A DNA stretch of 32,394 nucleotides from Gammaproteobacteria bacterium (GCA_029865385.1 JAOUGX010000034.1:1-32394), one strand, 5' to 3'; shown: positions 18,748 to 26,142, numbered from the stretch's first letter. Notes: generated by a model not told the origin, from the sequence alone. Numbers and translations: made by a program.

Positions 18748-20049
18748 CTAGGCCGCCATCAACTTTTCTATGGCATCAGGTTCCTTGACCAGGCCGCCGG
18801 TCAGCACGTCCGGACCATTGCTGCTGACAGCCACGTCGTCTTCTATGCGAATTCCGATATTTCGCCACCTGGCCGGTACTTTTCGACTTGCGGTGATATA
18901 GATGCCGGGCTCGACCGTCGTAACCATGCCGCTTTCCAGTTGCCGCCACTCGTCCCCTACTTTGTAGTCGCCAACGTCGTGCACATCCATTCCGATCCAA
19001 TGTCCCGTCCGATGCATGAAAAACTCACGGTACGCGCCATCGCGAATAAGCTTCGGCAATGAACCCTGCAAGAGCCCCAGTTTTTTCAGGCCGCGCGTGA
19101 TAACGGCAACCGCGGCATCGTGCGGATCGTTCCAGTGATTGCCGACACGCGTCTTGTCGATTGCAGCAAGCTGCGCCTGCAGCACGATTTCATACACCGC
19201 GAGTTGTTCCGGGGTGAAGCGACCACTGACTGGCAGGGTCCTGGTGATGTCCGACGCGTAATAATCCAGTTCGCAACCGGCGTCGATCAGCACCAGGTCG
19301 CCGTCCTCAAGCCTCGAATTATTGCGGATGTAGTGCAAGGTACAGGCATTTTCCCCTGAGCCGACGATCGGGCTATAGGACATCGTGGCGTTGTGGCGGC
19401 GAAATTCATGCAGGTACTCGGCCTCTACCTGGTACTCGAAGAGTCCCGCCGATATCATCGATATGGCGCGGGTATGCGCCGCGACGGCGATTTTCGCTGA
19501 TTTACGCATTGCCGATATCTCGGCGCGGCTCTTGTACAGGCGCATGTCGTGTAACACGTGATCCAGCGCCACGAATTCCTGCGGTGTATGAATTCCGGAG
19601 GAGCCCTTGGACCGCAGCGAATTGACCCACTCTGCCACCTGCGCATCGAAATCGGCGTAAGCGCCCATCGTGTAGTAGACGCTGCTTCTGGACTCCATGA
19701 TGCCGGGAAGAATGTCGTCTATATCCGAAATCGGAAACGCATCATCAGCGGCGTAGTCCGATACTGCCCCGTCCGTTCCGGCACGGGACCCATCCCAGCG
19801 CTCCTTGTCGTTGTCGCGCTCGCGACAAAAGAGGATGAATTCGCCGTTCTCGCGACCAGGAGCCAGTACCGCGACCGATTCCGGTTCCGCAAAACCGGTC
19901 AGGTAGTAAAAGTCGCTGTCCTGACGGTACTTGTATTCGACGTCGCGACTGCGAATTGCCTGCGGTGCGCTTGGCAGGATGGCGATGCCGTTTTCGCCCA
20001 CCATTCGCATTAGCGTCTGGCGTCGTCGTGCAAATTCCTTGCTGTTCAT
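18748..20049 (-). CDS. pepP: Xaa-Pro aminopeptidase (aminopeptidase P)
   Basis: A 433-residue M24B metallopeptidase that removes the N-terminal residue before proline. The start at 20049 (MNSKEFARRRQTLM) matches the family N-terminus; the open frame extends 70 codons further but overlaps ygfB and is not protein-like there. The creatinase N-domain is about 1-170 and the pita-bread catalytic domain about 175-430. Metal ligands are visible in LIDAGCELDYYASDITRT, HRTGHWIGMDVHD, TVEPGIYI and IGIRIEDDV. No strong Shine-Dalgarno is seen. It lies between ygfB (40-bp gap) and ubiH (11-bp gap), as in E. coli. Confidence 0.95.
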   Translation of the reverse strand: MNSKEFARRRQTLMRMVGENGIAILPSAPQAIRSRDVEYKYRQDSDFYYLTGFAEPESVAVLAPGRENGEFILFCRERDNDKERWDGSRAGTDGAVSDYAADDAFPISDIDDILPGIMESRSSVYYTMGAYADFDAQVAEWVNSLRSKGSSGIHTPQEFVALDHVLHDMRLYKSRAEISAMRKSAKIAVAAHTRAISMISAGLFEYQVEAEYLHEFRRHNATMSYSPIVGSGENACTLHYIRNNSRLEDGDLVLIDAGCELDYYASDITRTLPVSGRFTPEQLAVYEIVLQAQLAAIDKTRVGNHWNDPHDAAVAVITRGLKKLGLLQGSLPKLIRDGAYREFFMHRTGHWIGMDVHDVGDYKVGDEWRQLESGMVTTVEPGIYITASRKVPARWRNIGIRIEDDVAVSSNGPDVLTGGLVKEPDAIEKLMAA

Positions 20050-20089
20050 ACTCAATAGAGACTTGGTTGGTTGACGGGACGGGCGCAGC

Positions 20090-20707
20090 TCAATGCAAGT
20101 GGCCCGACGGGCTGCCGCCCGCAAGTTTCGGGGTAACCGGTTGGCGAAACTCCGCCAGCTCTTCATAAACAAACTGGGCGGCCACTCGAAGATACTCCTG
20201 AAGCTCGACGAAAGCCGCTTCGTTCGTTTCTTGGTCCGTACTGTCGTCCACCTCGGCACGGGTAATCTCGAGCAGGTCTTTTATCAGCTCGCTTAGCGGC
20301 TCGGACGCCAGCCGTTTCCTCAGTCGATCTCCCTCCGCACGGATAACGAGTCCGTGCAGGAATCCCTCGCACCACTGCCCCATTGCTTCGGTACGCAAAG
20401 CCGTACTCTCGGTTTCGTCCGGCAGCAACAGGCGGAATTCGGAACCACGCTCGGCCAGCTGCTGCAACGTATCGTCATGCAATTCACGCAATTGGTCCGC
20501 ACACTCCTTGCGCGCCGAACCGGACTCATCCGTGCCCTCGAGAACCTGTTGCAAGCATCCCTCGAGCGCATCGGCACCCTGCAGCGCCAGGCGACTGCAC
20601 ATCAGCCCATGCGCCTGCGATGCATTCCAGCTGGAACCGCAGCGCCGCAGTACCGAGTCGAGCACCAATTGTTCGATTTCGTGTGCCATACGCCTCTGGC
20701 TAGTCAT
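20090..20707 (-). CDS. ygfB: UPF0149 family protein YgfB
   Basis: A YgfB/UPF0149 family protein of about 205 residues. Recognisable features are the helix with SWNASQAHGLMCSRLAL near the N-terminus, GQWCEGFLHGLVI in the middle (family motif WC.GFL.G), and EELAEFRQP near the C-terminus. YgfB-type proteins are small, acidic, helical and cytoplasmic; a regulatory role has been described in Pseudomonas, but none can be read from the sequence here. The start is ambiguous: ATGs at 20707 and 20689 both precede the conserved region, and neither has a well-spaced Shine-Dalgarno. It is the first gene of ygfB-pepP-ubiH-ubiI and divergent from the zapB-like gene. Confidence 0.88.
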   Translation of the reverse strand: MTSQRRMAHEIEQLVLDSVLRRCGSSWNASQAHGLMCSRLALQGADALEGCLQQVLEGTDESGSARKECADQLRELHDDTLQQLAERGSEFRLLLPDETESTALRTEAMGQWCEGFLHGLVIRAEGDRLRKRLASEPLSELIKDLLEITRAEVDDSTDQETNEAAFVELQEYLRVAAQFVYEELAEFRQPVTPKLAGGSPSGHLH

Positions 20708-20797
20708 TGTTAAATGCCCGGACCGCCTATTAACCGGGAATGATCCCATGTAACACGGCAACAGGCCATTTCAAACCCAATTAGGCCTGACCACCGA

Positions 20798-20832
20798 TTG
20801 ATTCTGTATCGTTGCGGCTCTATATTGCCGCT
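20798..20832 (+). promoter_or_regulatory. Strong sigma70-like promoter ending at the zapB-like start codon
   Basis: TTGATT (20798-20803), a spacer of exactly 17 nt, then TATATT (20821-20826). Initiation about 7 nt after the -10 falls at 20833, the A of the ATG. No Shine-Dalgarno precedes that ATG, so the mRNA would be leaderless (inference). Confidence 0.6.
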
Positions 20833-21063
20833 ATGGCCGACAACGTCAATGCCGCATTCGAACAGCAGCTGAAGCGACTGGAGCAGCGCGTGGACGCGCT
20901 GGTTACAGTTTGTGACCAGCTGCAGGACGAAAACCGTTCGCTGAAGCAGCGCCAGGACGTCCTTACCGCGGAACGTGCCAATCTGTTGCAGAAAAATGAG
21001 CAGGTTCGGGCGCGGGTCGAGGCGATGATCGGGCGACTCAAAGCAATGGAGCAAGGCGGCTGA
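20833..21063 (+). CDS. Small coiled-coil protein, TIGR02449/ZapB-like
   Basis: A 76-residue, almost wholly helical protein with heptad-like spacing of Leu, Val and Ala (FEQQLKRLEQRVDALVT, DENRSLKQRQDVLTAERANLL, RARVEAMIGRLKAME). It resembles the TIGR02449 small coiled-coil family that commonly sits just before zapA. A ZapB-like role bridging ZapA and the division septum is inferred from context only. The ATG at 20833 is chosen because the promoter points to it; a TTG at 20812 in frame is an alternative. zapA follows after 48 bp. Confidence 0.8.
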   Translation: MADNVNAAFEQQLKRLEQRVDALVTVCDQLQDENRSLKQRQDVLTAERANLLQKNEQVRARVEAMIGRLKAMEQGG

Positions 21064-21111
21064 CGTCGACGCCCCGAATGGTCAGGACTGCATGATGATG
21101 GGACAAACCGG

Positions 21112-21426
21112 ATGAACGATATATATGCGCACGTCAGCGTTCGAATACTGGAAAAGGAATACCAGGTATCGTGCCCTGCCAGCGAGAGGACCGACCTTCT
21201 GGATTCAGCCGAGGTTCTCAATGCCAAGATGCGAGAAATCCGGGACAGCGGCAAAGTCGTCGGCCTGGATCGTATCGCCGTAATGGCGGCTCTGAATATG
21301 GCGAACGAGTTGCTGCATTCGCGTGCCAAGGACAAGGCGCTGGAATCGAATTTCGGACCGCGCCTCAAACTGATTGCCGACCGGGTCGATGCGGCCTTGG
21401 GCGCCGGCCGGCAGCTCGACCTTTAA
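21112..21426 (+). CDS. zapA: Cell division protein ZapA
   Basis: A 104-residue ZapA, which binds FtsZ and stabilises the Z ring. The N-terminal domain shows the family pattern VSVRILEKEYQVSCPASERTDLLDSAEVLN, followed by the helix MAALNMANELLH and a C-terminal coiled coil. The size matches E. coli ZapA (109 aa). It lies between the coiled-coil gene and the 6S RNA gene, as expected. GGGA about 8-9 nt before the ATG may serve as ribosome-binding site. Confidence 0.95.
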   Translation: MNDIYAHVSVRILEKEYQVSCPASERTDLLDSAEVLNAKMREIRDSGKVVGLDRIAVMAALNMANELLHSRAKDKALESNFGPRLKLIADRVDAALGAGRQLDL

Positions 21427-21486
21427 TAATCGATTTCGGACCGCGAATGGCTGGAATTGGTCCGGCCCCGCTGGTCAAACAGGATT

Positions 21487-21676
21487 GACGCCTCCTGCAG
21501 TGTACGATGCTGGCCTGGAAACCTTTCGACCCTAACGTTTTACCTCGGGGTCGTGCACTGTCGGCAACATATGAGCACTACCACTTCGTGTGGAATGCCT
21601 GTTGTTGTCACGGCTGACCCCACTTGTTGCTCCGGTTCGAGAGCGACGGCTGGTAACGGCACAGGCGGGAGGCGTC
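21487..21676 (+). ncRNA. ssrS: 6S RNA
   Basis: A 190-nt segment 60 bp after zapA, the conserved place of ssrS in gammaproteobacteria. Its ends form a closing stem: GACGCCTCCTGC (21487-21498) pairs with GCGGGAGGCGTC (21665-21676), with one G-T pair or mismatch near the inner end. The interior can form further imperfect helices, for example GACCC with GGGTC (about 21528-21557). Size, location and terminal stem fit 6S RNA, which binds sigma70 RNA polymerase. The central bubble was not verified by folding, and the exact ends are estimates. No convincing promoter was found. Confidence 0.75.
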
Positions 21677-22537
21677 ACCTCTTTCCCGGACGCCCGATTC
21701 GCGTATCCGATCCAGGAGCGATGCGATTTCACTGGCAAATCGTTTCCAATGCCAGGAATCCTGCCATCGCTTTCGCTATCCTAGCCAACCGTCTTTAGAA
21801 AATTTTTGCGAACCACGTCACGTATTTGCGACAAGTACAAGCGACGCCTGCTTCAATTCGCCAGTCACTCGACTCGGGAACGACAGCGCAGATTTGCGCA
21901 TTGCATGCGCAAAAAGCGCAAATTCGACCCGCAGTCGCAGCGCGATGACACGGTAACGCCGTGGAGAAAATCCAAGCGAATCGCCAACTCGAACTCGTCC
22001 CTTGCGGCAATTCGGATTTTGTCGATAGCGCCGCGCCGATGACTTGATCATCTGGCTTTCCAGATACTACGACCGCCGCAGCCGGTGGCGAAATGGGTCT
22101 CCCAAAAAACCTAAGAGCACCATTTTTGTCGCCGATTCGCTGCTCAACTGTGCCGAAATCATCAAGCCTGTGCAGAGATTTCTGGAGACGCGATCGATTG
22201 GGGAATAATTGAAGAAATCGCGCCAAACCCTTGGGATATACGGGTTTTTCGTGTATATGCCGTCGCCGTCCGGGTGACCGCACGAAACTTTTTTTCTTAT
22301 CCTGGACAGAATTAACGAGGCTGCCCACGAGGCTTATCGAGATGCCGCCGGGGAATTCCTGCCGACGGAATTTCCCCGCCAGGATTTTCGGCCTTGCCGT
22401 TGACAAAGTTGTTGCGGATTCCGGACACTTCCGATTTCGCCATCGGCGGCTCCGCATACGAAGTTTTGTTTCGCTCGTTTTCATGCCGAAAACACCGAAA
22501 TTCGGTATCGTCAAAAATGTTAACCGGTTCACTTAAC
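21677..22537. other. Gene-free segment of about 860 bp
   Basis: No frame here looks like a real protein. The longest open frame (complement, 21795-22532) has an erratic Arg/Ser/Cys-rich composition and no motif. A few short in-frame stretches look protein-like (for example INEAAHEAYRDAAGEFLPTEF near 22310) but have no start, so degraded gene remains are possible. A hairpin with alternative partners lies at 21892-21923. The base composition looks more AT-rich than the neighbours. In the enterobacterial order fau (ygfA) would lie here; it is not present. Confidence 0.6.
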
Positions 22538-22569
22538 TTGCTGGATTTTTGGCTTTTGTTGTATATACT
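22538..22569 (+). promoter_or_regulatory. Probable promoter of the histone-like gene
   Basis: TTGCTG (22538-22543) and TATATA (22562-22567, 18-nt spacer), overlapping TATACT (22564-22569). This predicts a leader of roughly 25 nt that carries the GGAG ribosome-binding site at 22590-22593. Confidence 0.5.
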
Positions 22570-22599
22570 CAACGCCGGGTACCCGACACGGAGAAAATG

Positions 22600-22920
22600 A
22601 TGGCTACCAAAAAGAAGGCAAGCAAGAAAGCTTCGAAGCGCAAAGTCGCCAAGAAGCGTAAGGCACCAAAGCGAGCAGCGAAGAAAAAAGCTGCGAAGCG
22701 TAAGACGAAGAGAAAGACCAAGCGCAAAACAAAGCGCAAGGCTAAAAAGAAAGTAGCGAAACGCAAGACCAAGAGAAAGGCCAAGCGCAAAGCCAAGAAG
22801 AAAGCCAAGAAGAAGGCTAAGAAGAAAGCCAAGAAAAAGGCCAAGCGCAGAACGAAGCGCAAAGCCAAGAAGAAAGCCAGCAAGCGGAAGTCCTCGAAAA
22901 AGGGCTCCAAGAAAGGCTAG
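22600..22920 (+). CDS. Lys/Arg/Ala-rich histone H1-like DNA-binding protein
   Basis: A 106-residue protein built almost entirely of Lys, Arg and Ala, with some Thr and Ser. It has repeated KAKK, KRKTKRK and KKAKKKAKKKAK units and no other domain. Such composition is seen in bacterial H1-like proteins and in the C-terminal tails of AlgP-type regulators; binding DNA or RNA is likely from charge alone. The start at 22600 is preferred over the adjacent ATG at 22597 because GGAG lies 6 nt before it. The gene has its own promoter and a palindromic terminator. The repeats are imperfect at DNA level (AAG/AAA and GCC/GCT alternate), so length variation between strains is likely. The exact role is unknown. 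Confidence 0.85.
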   Translation: MATKKKASKKASKRKVAKKRKAPKRAAKKKAAKRKTKRKTKRKTKRKAKKKVAKRKTKRKAKRKAKKKAKKKAKKKAKKKAKRRTKRKAKKKASKRKSSKKGSKKG

Positions 22921-23005
22921 CTGACTGACGGAAGATTGGCAGCCGAGTGGCCCAGGTTACTTGAACAAGGGTCATGACTTTGCCGTAAGCCTTCTTCCAA
23001 AATAA

Positions 23006-23040
23006 GAAATATGCCCGCAATTGCGGGCATATTTCGTTTT
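23006..23040 (+). terminator. Intrinsic terminator formed by a 30-bp perfect palindrome
   Basis: Positions 23006-23020 are perfectly complementary to 23021-23035 with no spacer, core ATGCCCGCAATTGCGGGCAT, flanked by AT-rich arms and followed by GTTTT. It lies 86 bp after the histone-like gene and before rpiA, so it most likely ends the histone-like transcript. The symmetry would let it work in both directions. Confidence 0.8.
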
Positions 23041-23126
23041 GGGACCTGCGATCTGGTATCGCTTGCATCGATCGGCTAAGCTCACTGCCGAATCGAGCAT
23101 CGACCGGACAATCCGATATCTCCCAA

Positions 23127-23132
23127 TATACT
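23127..23132 (+). promoter_or_regulatory. Possible -10 element of rpiA
   Basis: TATACT at 23127-23132 lies 23 nt before the rpiA ATG and after the palindromic terminator. No good -35 is seen at 17 nt. Confidence 0.35.
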
Positions 23133-23155
23133 CGCAATCGGACAAACACGAGCCA

Positions 23156-23815
23156 ATGCAACAAGCCGAAAAGAAACAGAATGCCGCCAAGGCTGCATTG
23201 AATTACATTGAGAACGATATCGTTCTCGGAGTAGGAACTGGTTCTACGGTCAATTACCTGATTGACCTATTGCCGTCGGTGCGAGACCGTCTTCGAGCGA
23301 TCGTTTCCAGTTCCACCGCGACCACCGCCCGCCTTGAAGAACTCGGCTTCGAAGTCTCTCTGCTAAATGCGGTTGGTGATATCGACCTTTATATCGATGG
23401 CGCGGACGAGGCCAACAAGCACCTGCAACTGATCAAGGGTGGTGGCGGGGCGCTGACAAGAGAGAAGGTTCTGGCCGGCGCTGCGCGAAAATTCGTCTGC
23501 ATTATTGACGACAGCAAGCTCGTTGGCAGGCTTGGCGAGTTTCCACTGCCGATCGAGGTTATTCCGATGGCACAATCCTTTGTGGCAAGAAAAATCGCCA
23601 AAATGCGCGGCCAGCCAATCTGGCGGGAAAAATTCGTAACGGATAACGGGAACCACATTCTCGATATCCATAACCTGGTGATCAGCAACCCGCTGGAGAT
23701 GGAAACTCGCCTCAACCAGCTGCCTGGCGTGCTAACTGTAGGGATTTTTGCACACAGGCCGGCCGATGTGTTGATCATCGGCGAAGATTCAAATATTCGG
23801 GTAATGGGAAAGTAA
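23156..23815 (+). CDS. rpiA: Ribose-5-phosphate isomerase A
   Basis: A 219-residue RpiA that interconverts ribose 5-phosphate and ribulose 5-phosphate. The start [15 protein letters not shown] at 23156 gives the normal E. coli length (219); the frame is open 45 codons further but crosses the palindromic terminator. Motifs are [13 protein letters not shown] (about 24-36), the active-site DGADEAN (about 81-87), [14 protein letters not shown] (about 94-107) and DDSKLV. Only a weak purine run precedes the ATG. It is separated from zapA and 6S by the histone-like gene, unlike enterics where fau intervenes. A partner pentose-phosphate gene, rpe, lies 4 kb away. Confidence 0.97.
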   Translation: MQQAEKKQNAAKAALNYIENDIVLGVGTGSTVNYLIDLLPSVRDRLRAIVSSSTATTARLEELGFEVSLLNAVGDIDLYIDGADEANKHLQLIKGGGGALTREKVLAGAARKFVCIIDDSKLVGRLGEFPLPIEVIPMAQSFVARKIAKMRGQPIWREKFVTDNGNHILDIHNLVISNPLEMETRLNQLPGVLTVGIFAHRPADVLIIGEDSNIRVMGK

Positions 23816-23887
23816 AGATCCCCCAGCCAATATAAAGAAGGCCCGCAAGAGCGATAAAGAAGGCCCGCAAGAGCGGATTCGTTCACA

Positions 23888-23995
23888 CGGGACCAGGATT
23901 GACTCGGCTCATCCCTGAGCCTCGCCCTTCGGGCGCGCTTCGCCCGTCCAAAACGGCAATCCTGCCGTTTTGTCGAACCCAGGTTCTCATCCGGG
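23888..23995. repeat. REP-like triple-hairpin sequence inside a tRNA T-arm-like remnant
   Basis: Between GGACCAGGATT (23890-23900) and TCGAACCCAGGTTCTC (23973-23988) lie about 72 bp with three hairpins: GGCTCA/TGAGCC, CGCCC/GGGCG with loop TTC, and AAAACGGCA/TGCCGTTTT with loop ATCC. Joined together, the flanks resemble the reverse complement of a tRNA T-arm and are similar to the intact tRNA-Gln just downstream. The hairpins are seen directly; the remnant is inference. Confidence 0.6.
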
Positions 23996-23998
23996 AAG

Positions 23999-24058
23999 TC
24001 CCCCAGCCAATATAAAGAAGGCCCGCAAGAGCGGGCCTTCTTTATATTGGCTGGGGGA
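23999..24058 (-). terminator. 28-bp perfect hairpin terminator that overlaps the tRNA-Gln 3' end
   Basis: 23999-24026 and 24031-24058 are perfect reverse complements with a 4-nt loop. The core GGCCCGC/GCGGGCC is flanked by an A-rich and a T-rich arm (AAAGAA/TTCTTT), so it can end transcripts from both sides: tRNA-Gln on the minus strand and rpiA on the plus strand. The stem runs into the tRNA acceptor strand. Confidence 0.8.
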
Positions 24059-24121
24059 CTAGGATTCGAACCTAGGTTGGCGGAGTCAGAGTCCGCAGTC
24101 CTACCACTAGACGATCCCCCA
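24048..24121 (-). tRNA. tRNA-Gln (anticodon CTG)
   Basis: A 74-nt tRNA with encoded CCA. The acceptor stem is TGGGGGA with TCCCCCA, followed by discriminator G and CCA. The D-arm contains CTAGTGGTAGG, the anticodon stem is GCGGA/TCCGC around loop CTCTGAC (anticodon CTG, reads CAG), and the T-arm is CTAGG-TTCGAAT-CCTAG. All four stems pair. It lies about 180 bp downstream of rpsI on the same strand, so it might be cotranscribed with the ribosomal protein genes or use its own promoter; none was convincing. Confidence 0.95.
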
Positions 24122-24301
24122 AGTCTGCCCGCGTTGCTCAGCGCCGGCACATTGATTGTTCAATGCAGACCTTTGGTAACGAAACCCAGGAATTGCGTTC
24201 CACGGGCATCAGGGCCGATCCAGGTTCATTAAAACCAGCGCAATTCGCGAGAAGAACCTGTCCGTTTCGAAGCAGGTAGCAGCCAAGCAATAATTGCGAT
24301 T

Positions 24302-24694
24302 CTAGCGCTTCGAGTACTGGGTCGCCCGACGTGCTTTCCGCAAACCGACCTTTTTCCGCTCGACCGCACGGGCATCACGAGTGACAAAGCCGGCCTTTCG
24401 GAGAGCCGCACGAAGCGATTCATCGTATGCCATCAACGCACGTGTCAAACCGTGTCGAATTGCGCCGGCCTGACCGGTGGTACCGCCGCCGCTGACTGTC
24501 ACGTTTACATTGAACTTGTCAGTAAGCTTCATGAGCTCCAGCGGTTGTCGCACGATCATGCGAGCCGTCTGGCGGCCGAAAAACCGGTCCAGCGGTCGGT
24601 CATTGATATTGATCTCGCCAGAACCGGCAGTCAGAAAGACACGCGCAGTCGAAGTCTTGCGCCGGCCAGTTCCGTAAAAATGTGTTGCAGTCAT
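24302..24694 (-). CDS. rpsI: 30S ribosomal protein S9
   Basis: A 130-residue S9, the same length as E. coli. The N-terminus [16 protein letters not shown], the middle [20 protein letters not shown], and the C-terminal [16 protein letters not shown] are typical; the basic tail ending in SKR reaches the ribosomal P site. GAGG is about 9 nt before the ATG. It follows rplM after 32 bp, the universal rplM-rpsI operon order. No convincing hairpin terminator was found between its stop and the tRNA gene. Confidence 0.98.
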   Translation of the reverse strand: MTATHFYGTGRRKTSTARVFLTAGSGEININDRPLDRFFGRQTARMIVRQPLELMKLTDKFNVNVTVSGGGTTGQAGAIRHGLTRALMAYDESLRAALRKAGFVTRDARAVERKKVGLRKARRATQYSKR

Positions 24695-24726
24695 TATTCT
24701 TGCCTCAATCCTGTTGGCGACACGCC

Positions 24727-25161
24727 TCAGGCATTAATTTCCAGCGGTACCGGTTGTTGCGCCGCATGTGTGTGTTCCGGACCGGTAAAAACACGAAGTT
24801 TCGAAAACATCTTCCGGCCGAGGGGATTGCGGGGCAGCATGCCTTTTACGGCAAACTGCAACGCGCGCTCGGGTGAATCCTGCATCAGTTTCTCGAGCGG
24901 GATGGATTTCAGGTTGCCGACATACCCCGTATAGCGGTGATACATCTTGTCCTTCATCTTGTTGCCGGTCACACGGATCTTCTCGGCGTTGACTACAACA
25001 ATGTAGTCGCCGGTATCCACGTGCGGCGTATATTCGGGTTTGTGCTTGCCACGCAGCCGGCGTGCAATTTCCGTGGACAGGCGGCCGAGAGTCTTGCCAT
25101 CGGCATCGACAACGAACCAGTCGCGACGAACCTCGTCCGGCTTGGCAGAAAACGTCTTCAT
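24727..25161 (-). CDS. rplM: 50S ribosomal protein L13
   Basis: A 144-residue L13 (142 in E. coli). Typical segments are [23 protein letters not shown] (split over the start), [50 protein letters not shown] and [31 protein letters not shown]. It is the first gene of rplM-rpsI. An AGAG run sits close to the ATG. The 258 bp upstream contain no gene; an AT-rich stretch near 25340-25375 may hold the promoter of this operon. Confidence 0.98.
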   Translation of the reverse strand: MKTFSAKPDEVRRDWFVVDADGKTLGRLSTEIARRLRGKHKPEYTPHVDTGDYIVVVNAEKIRVTGNKMKDKMYHRYTGYVGNLKSIPLEKLMQDSPERALQFAVKGMLPRNPLGRKMFSKLRVFTGPEHTHAAQQPVPLEINA

Positions 25162-25419
25162 GATCTCTTATTCCAGTTGGAGACTAGCTTCGGGCAGGCT
25201 CGCCGGTCCGGCGAATCACCCCGCCGGATCGGGCAAAGCCCGGTATTTCCCCGGCGAAAGGCGCGAAATTCTACTCGACGGCATGCCGCAATGCAAACAA
25301 AGACAGCAAGTTTTCCGGTCCCGCCCCGGCCGGCCGGAACTTCAATTATCGGTTTATTTTCATACACTTATATAGAACTCGGGAGTTCCCTCGACCAATC
25401 TGCCAACGCCGGCCACTCC

Positions 25420-26142
25420 CTAGAACTCGTATTCGAGGGAAACCGCCGAGTAGGTATCCGTCTTTTCGAGCCCGACCGGGACGTCGCTGTTGTTCTTGAC
25501 AGTATAGGACGCCACCAGTGCCAGGCCGCCGATCAACCGTGCCTTGATTGCCGTAATCGACTCCAGGTACGTGTTGTCCTGGCCGGATTCGACAGCCAGT
25601 TTCTGGGTAAATGCCGCCGTTTCACTGAATTGCCATTTGTAGTCCAGTCCGGCCCGCAGAATGAGGTCACTCTCCGTGATGCCGTCGGTCCTTTCAGCCT
25701 GCCGGGCACCGCCGCCGATTTCGGCGTTCAGGGTGTGCCGAGCCGCATCGATCAATCGTCTGCCATAACCGAGCGATTGCGAAAACTGCTCCGAGTAACC
25801 GCTGAAGCGGTCGTTACGCCAGTTCAGGCGGCCGAACAGGAAATCGACTTCAGAGAGGTTTAGCTCGGTCTTCCAGGCCAGCTCATAGGCCTCCGCCGTC
25901 GTTGTATTGTCGTCGGTCGCGTTGATGGCGAAGGCATCGAACGTATGCACCCACTTGTCCGTGCCGTAGCCCAGCTGGAAACTCGTGTTCAGATTGGAGT
26001 TTTCCGTGTTGCCACTGGTCGCCAGGTAGCCGAACTTGACGTTTCCGAACCATGGGCCCGTCGCTTCTTCCTCAGCCGCCAGCGATGCGGTCGAGGCACA
26101 AAATGCGAATCCCAAGACTAAGCAAATCCTATGCGCAAGCAT
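25420..26142 (-). CDS. DUF481 family outer-membrane beta-barrel protein (YdiY-like)
   Basis: A 240-residue protein with a signal peptide (about 1-23, ending SLAAEEE) and alternating strands typical of an outer-membrane barrel: WFGNVKFGYLATSGNTENSNLNTSFQLGYG, then repeated strand pairs, ending in aromatic SAVSLEYEF with the terminal Phe expected of OMPs. The SGNTE segment is a hallmark of DUF481. The function of the family is not known. AGGAG lies 7 nt before the ATG. It appears monocistronic and is divergent from coq7. Confidence 0.9.
   Translation of the reverse strand: MLAHRICLVLGFAFCASTASLAAEEEATGPWFGNVKFGYLATSGNTENSNLNTSFQLGYGTDKWVHTFDAFAINATDDNTTTAEAYELAWKTELNLSEVDFLFGRLNWRNDRFSGYSEQFSQSLGYGRRLIDAARHTLNAEIGGGARQAERTDGITESDLILRAGLDYKWQFSETAAFTQKLAVESGQDNTYLESITAIKARLIGGLALVASYTVKNNSDVPVGLEKTDTYSAVSLEYEF

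Larger units (their letters stand above)
23819..24058. repeat. Direct and inverted repeats derived from the tRNA-Gln 3' end and its terminator
   Basis: An identical 35-bp sequence beginning TCCCCCAGCCAATATAAAG occurs at 23819-23853 and 23999-24033. Its last 22 bp are tandemly repeated at 23854-23875. The first 28 bp recur inverted at 24031-24058. That inverted copy contains the acceptor 3' strand and CCA of the tRNA-Gln gene. The two direct copies are exactly 180 bp apart. Confidence 0.92.

Noticed and set aside
21795-22532. 245-codon open frame on the complement in the gene-free segment
   Set aside because: Erratic Arg/Ser/Cys/Pro composition, no ribosome-binding site, no recognisable domain; kept only as part of the unexplained segment.
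23819-24058. CRISPR array or integrative-element att sites
   Set aside because: Only two to three copies with irregular spacing and no cas or integrase gene; the repeats are explained by tRNA tail and terminator duplication.
23389-24150. 253-codon open frame on the complement over rpiA and tRNA-Gln
   Set aside because: It reads through a tRNA gene (giving the common artefact peptide SSSGRTADSDSANLG), the repeat block and antisense of rpiA.
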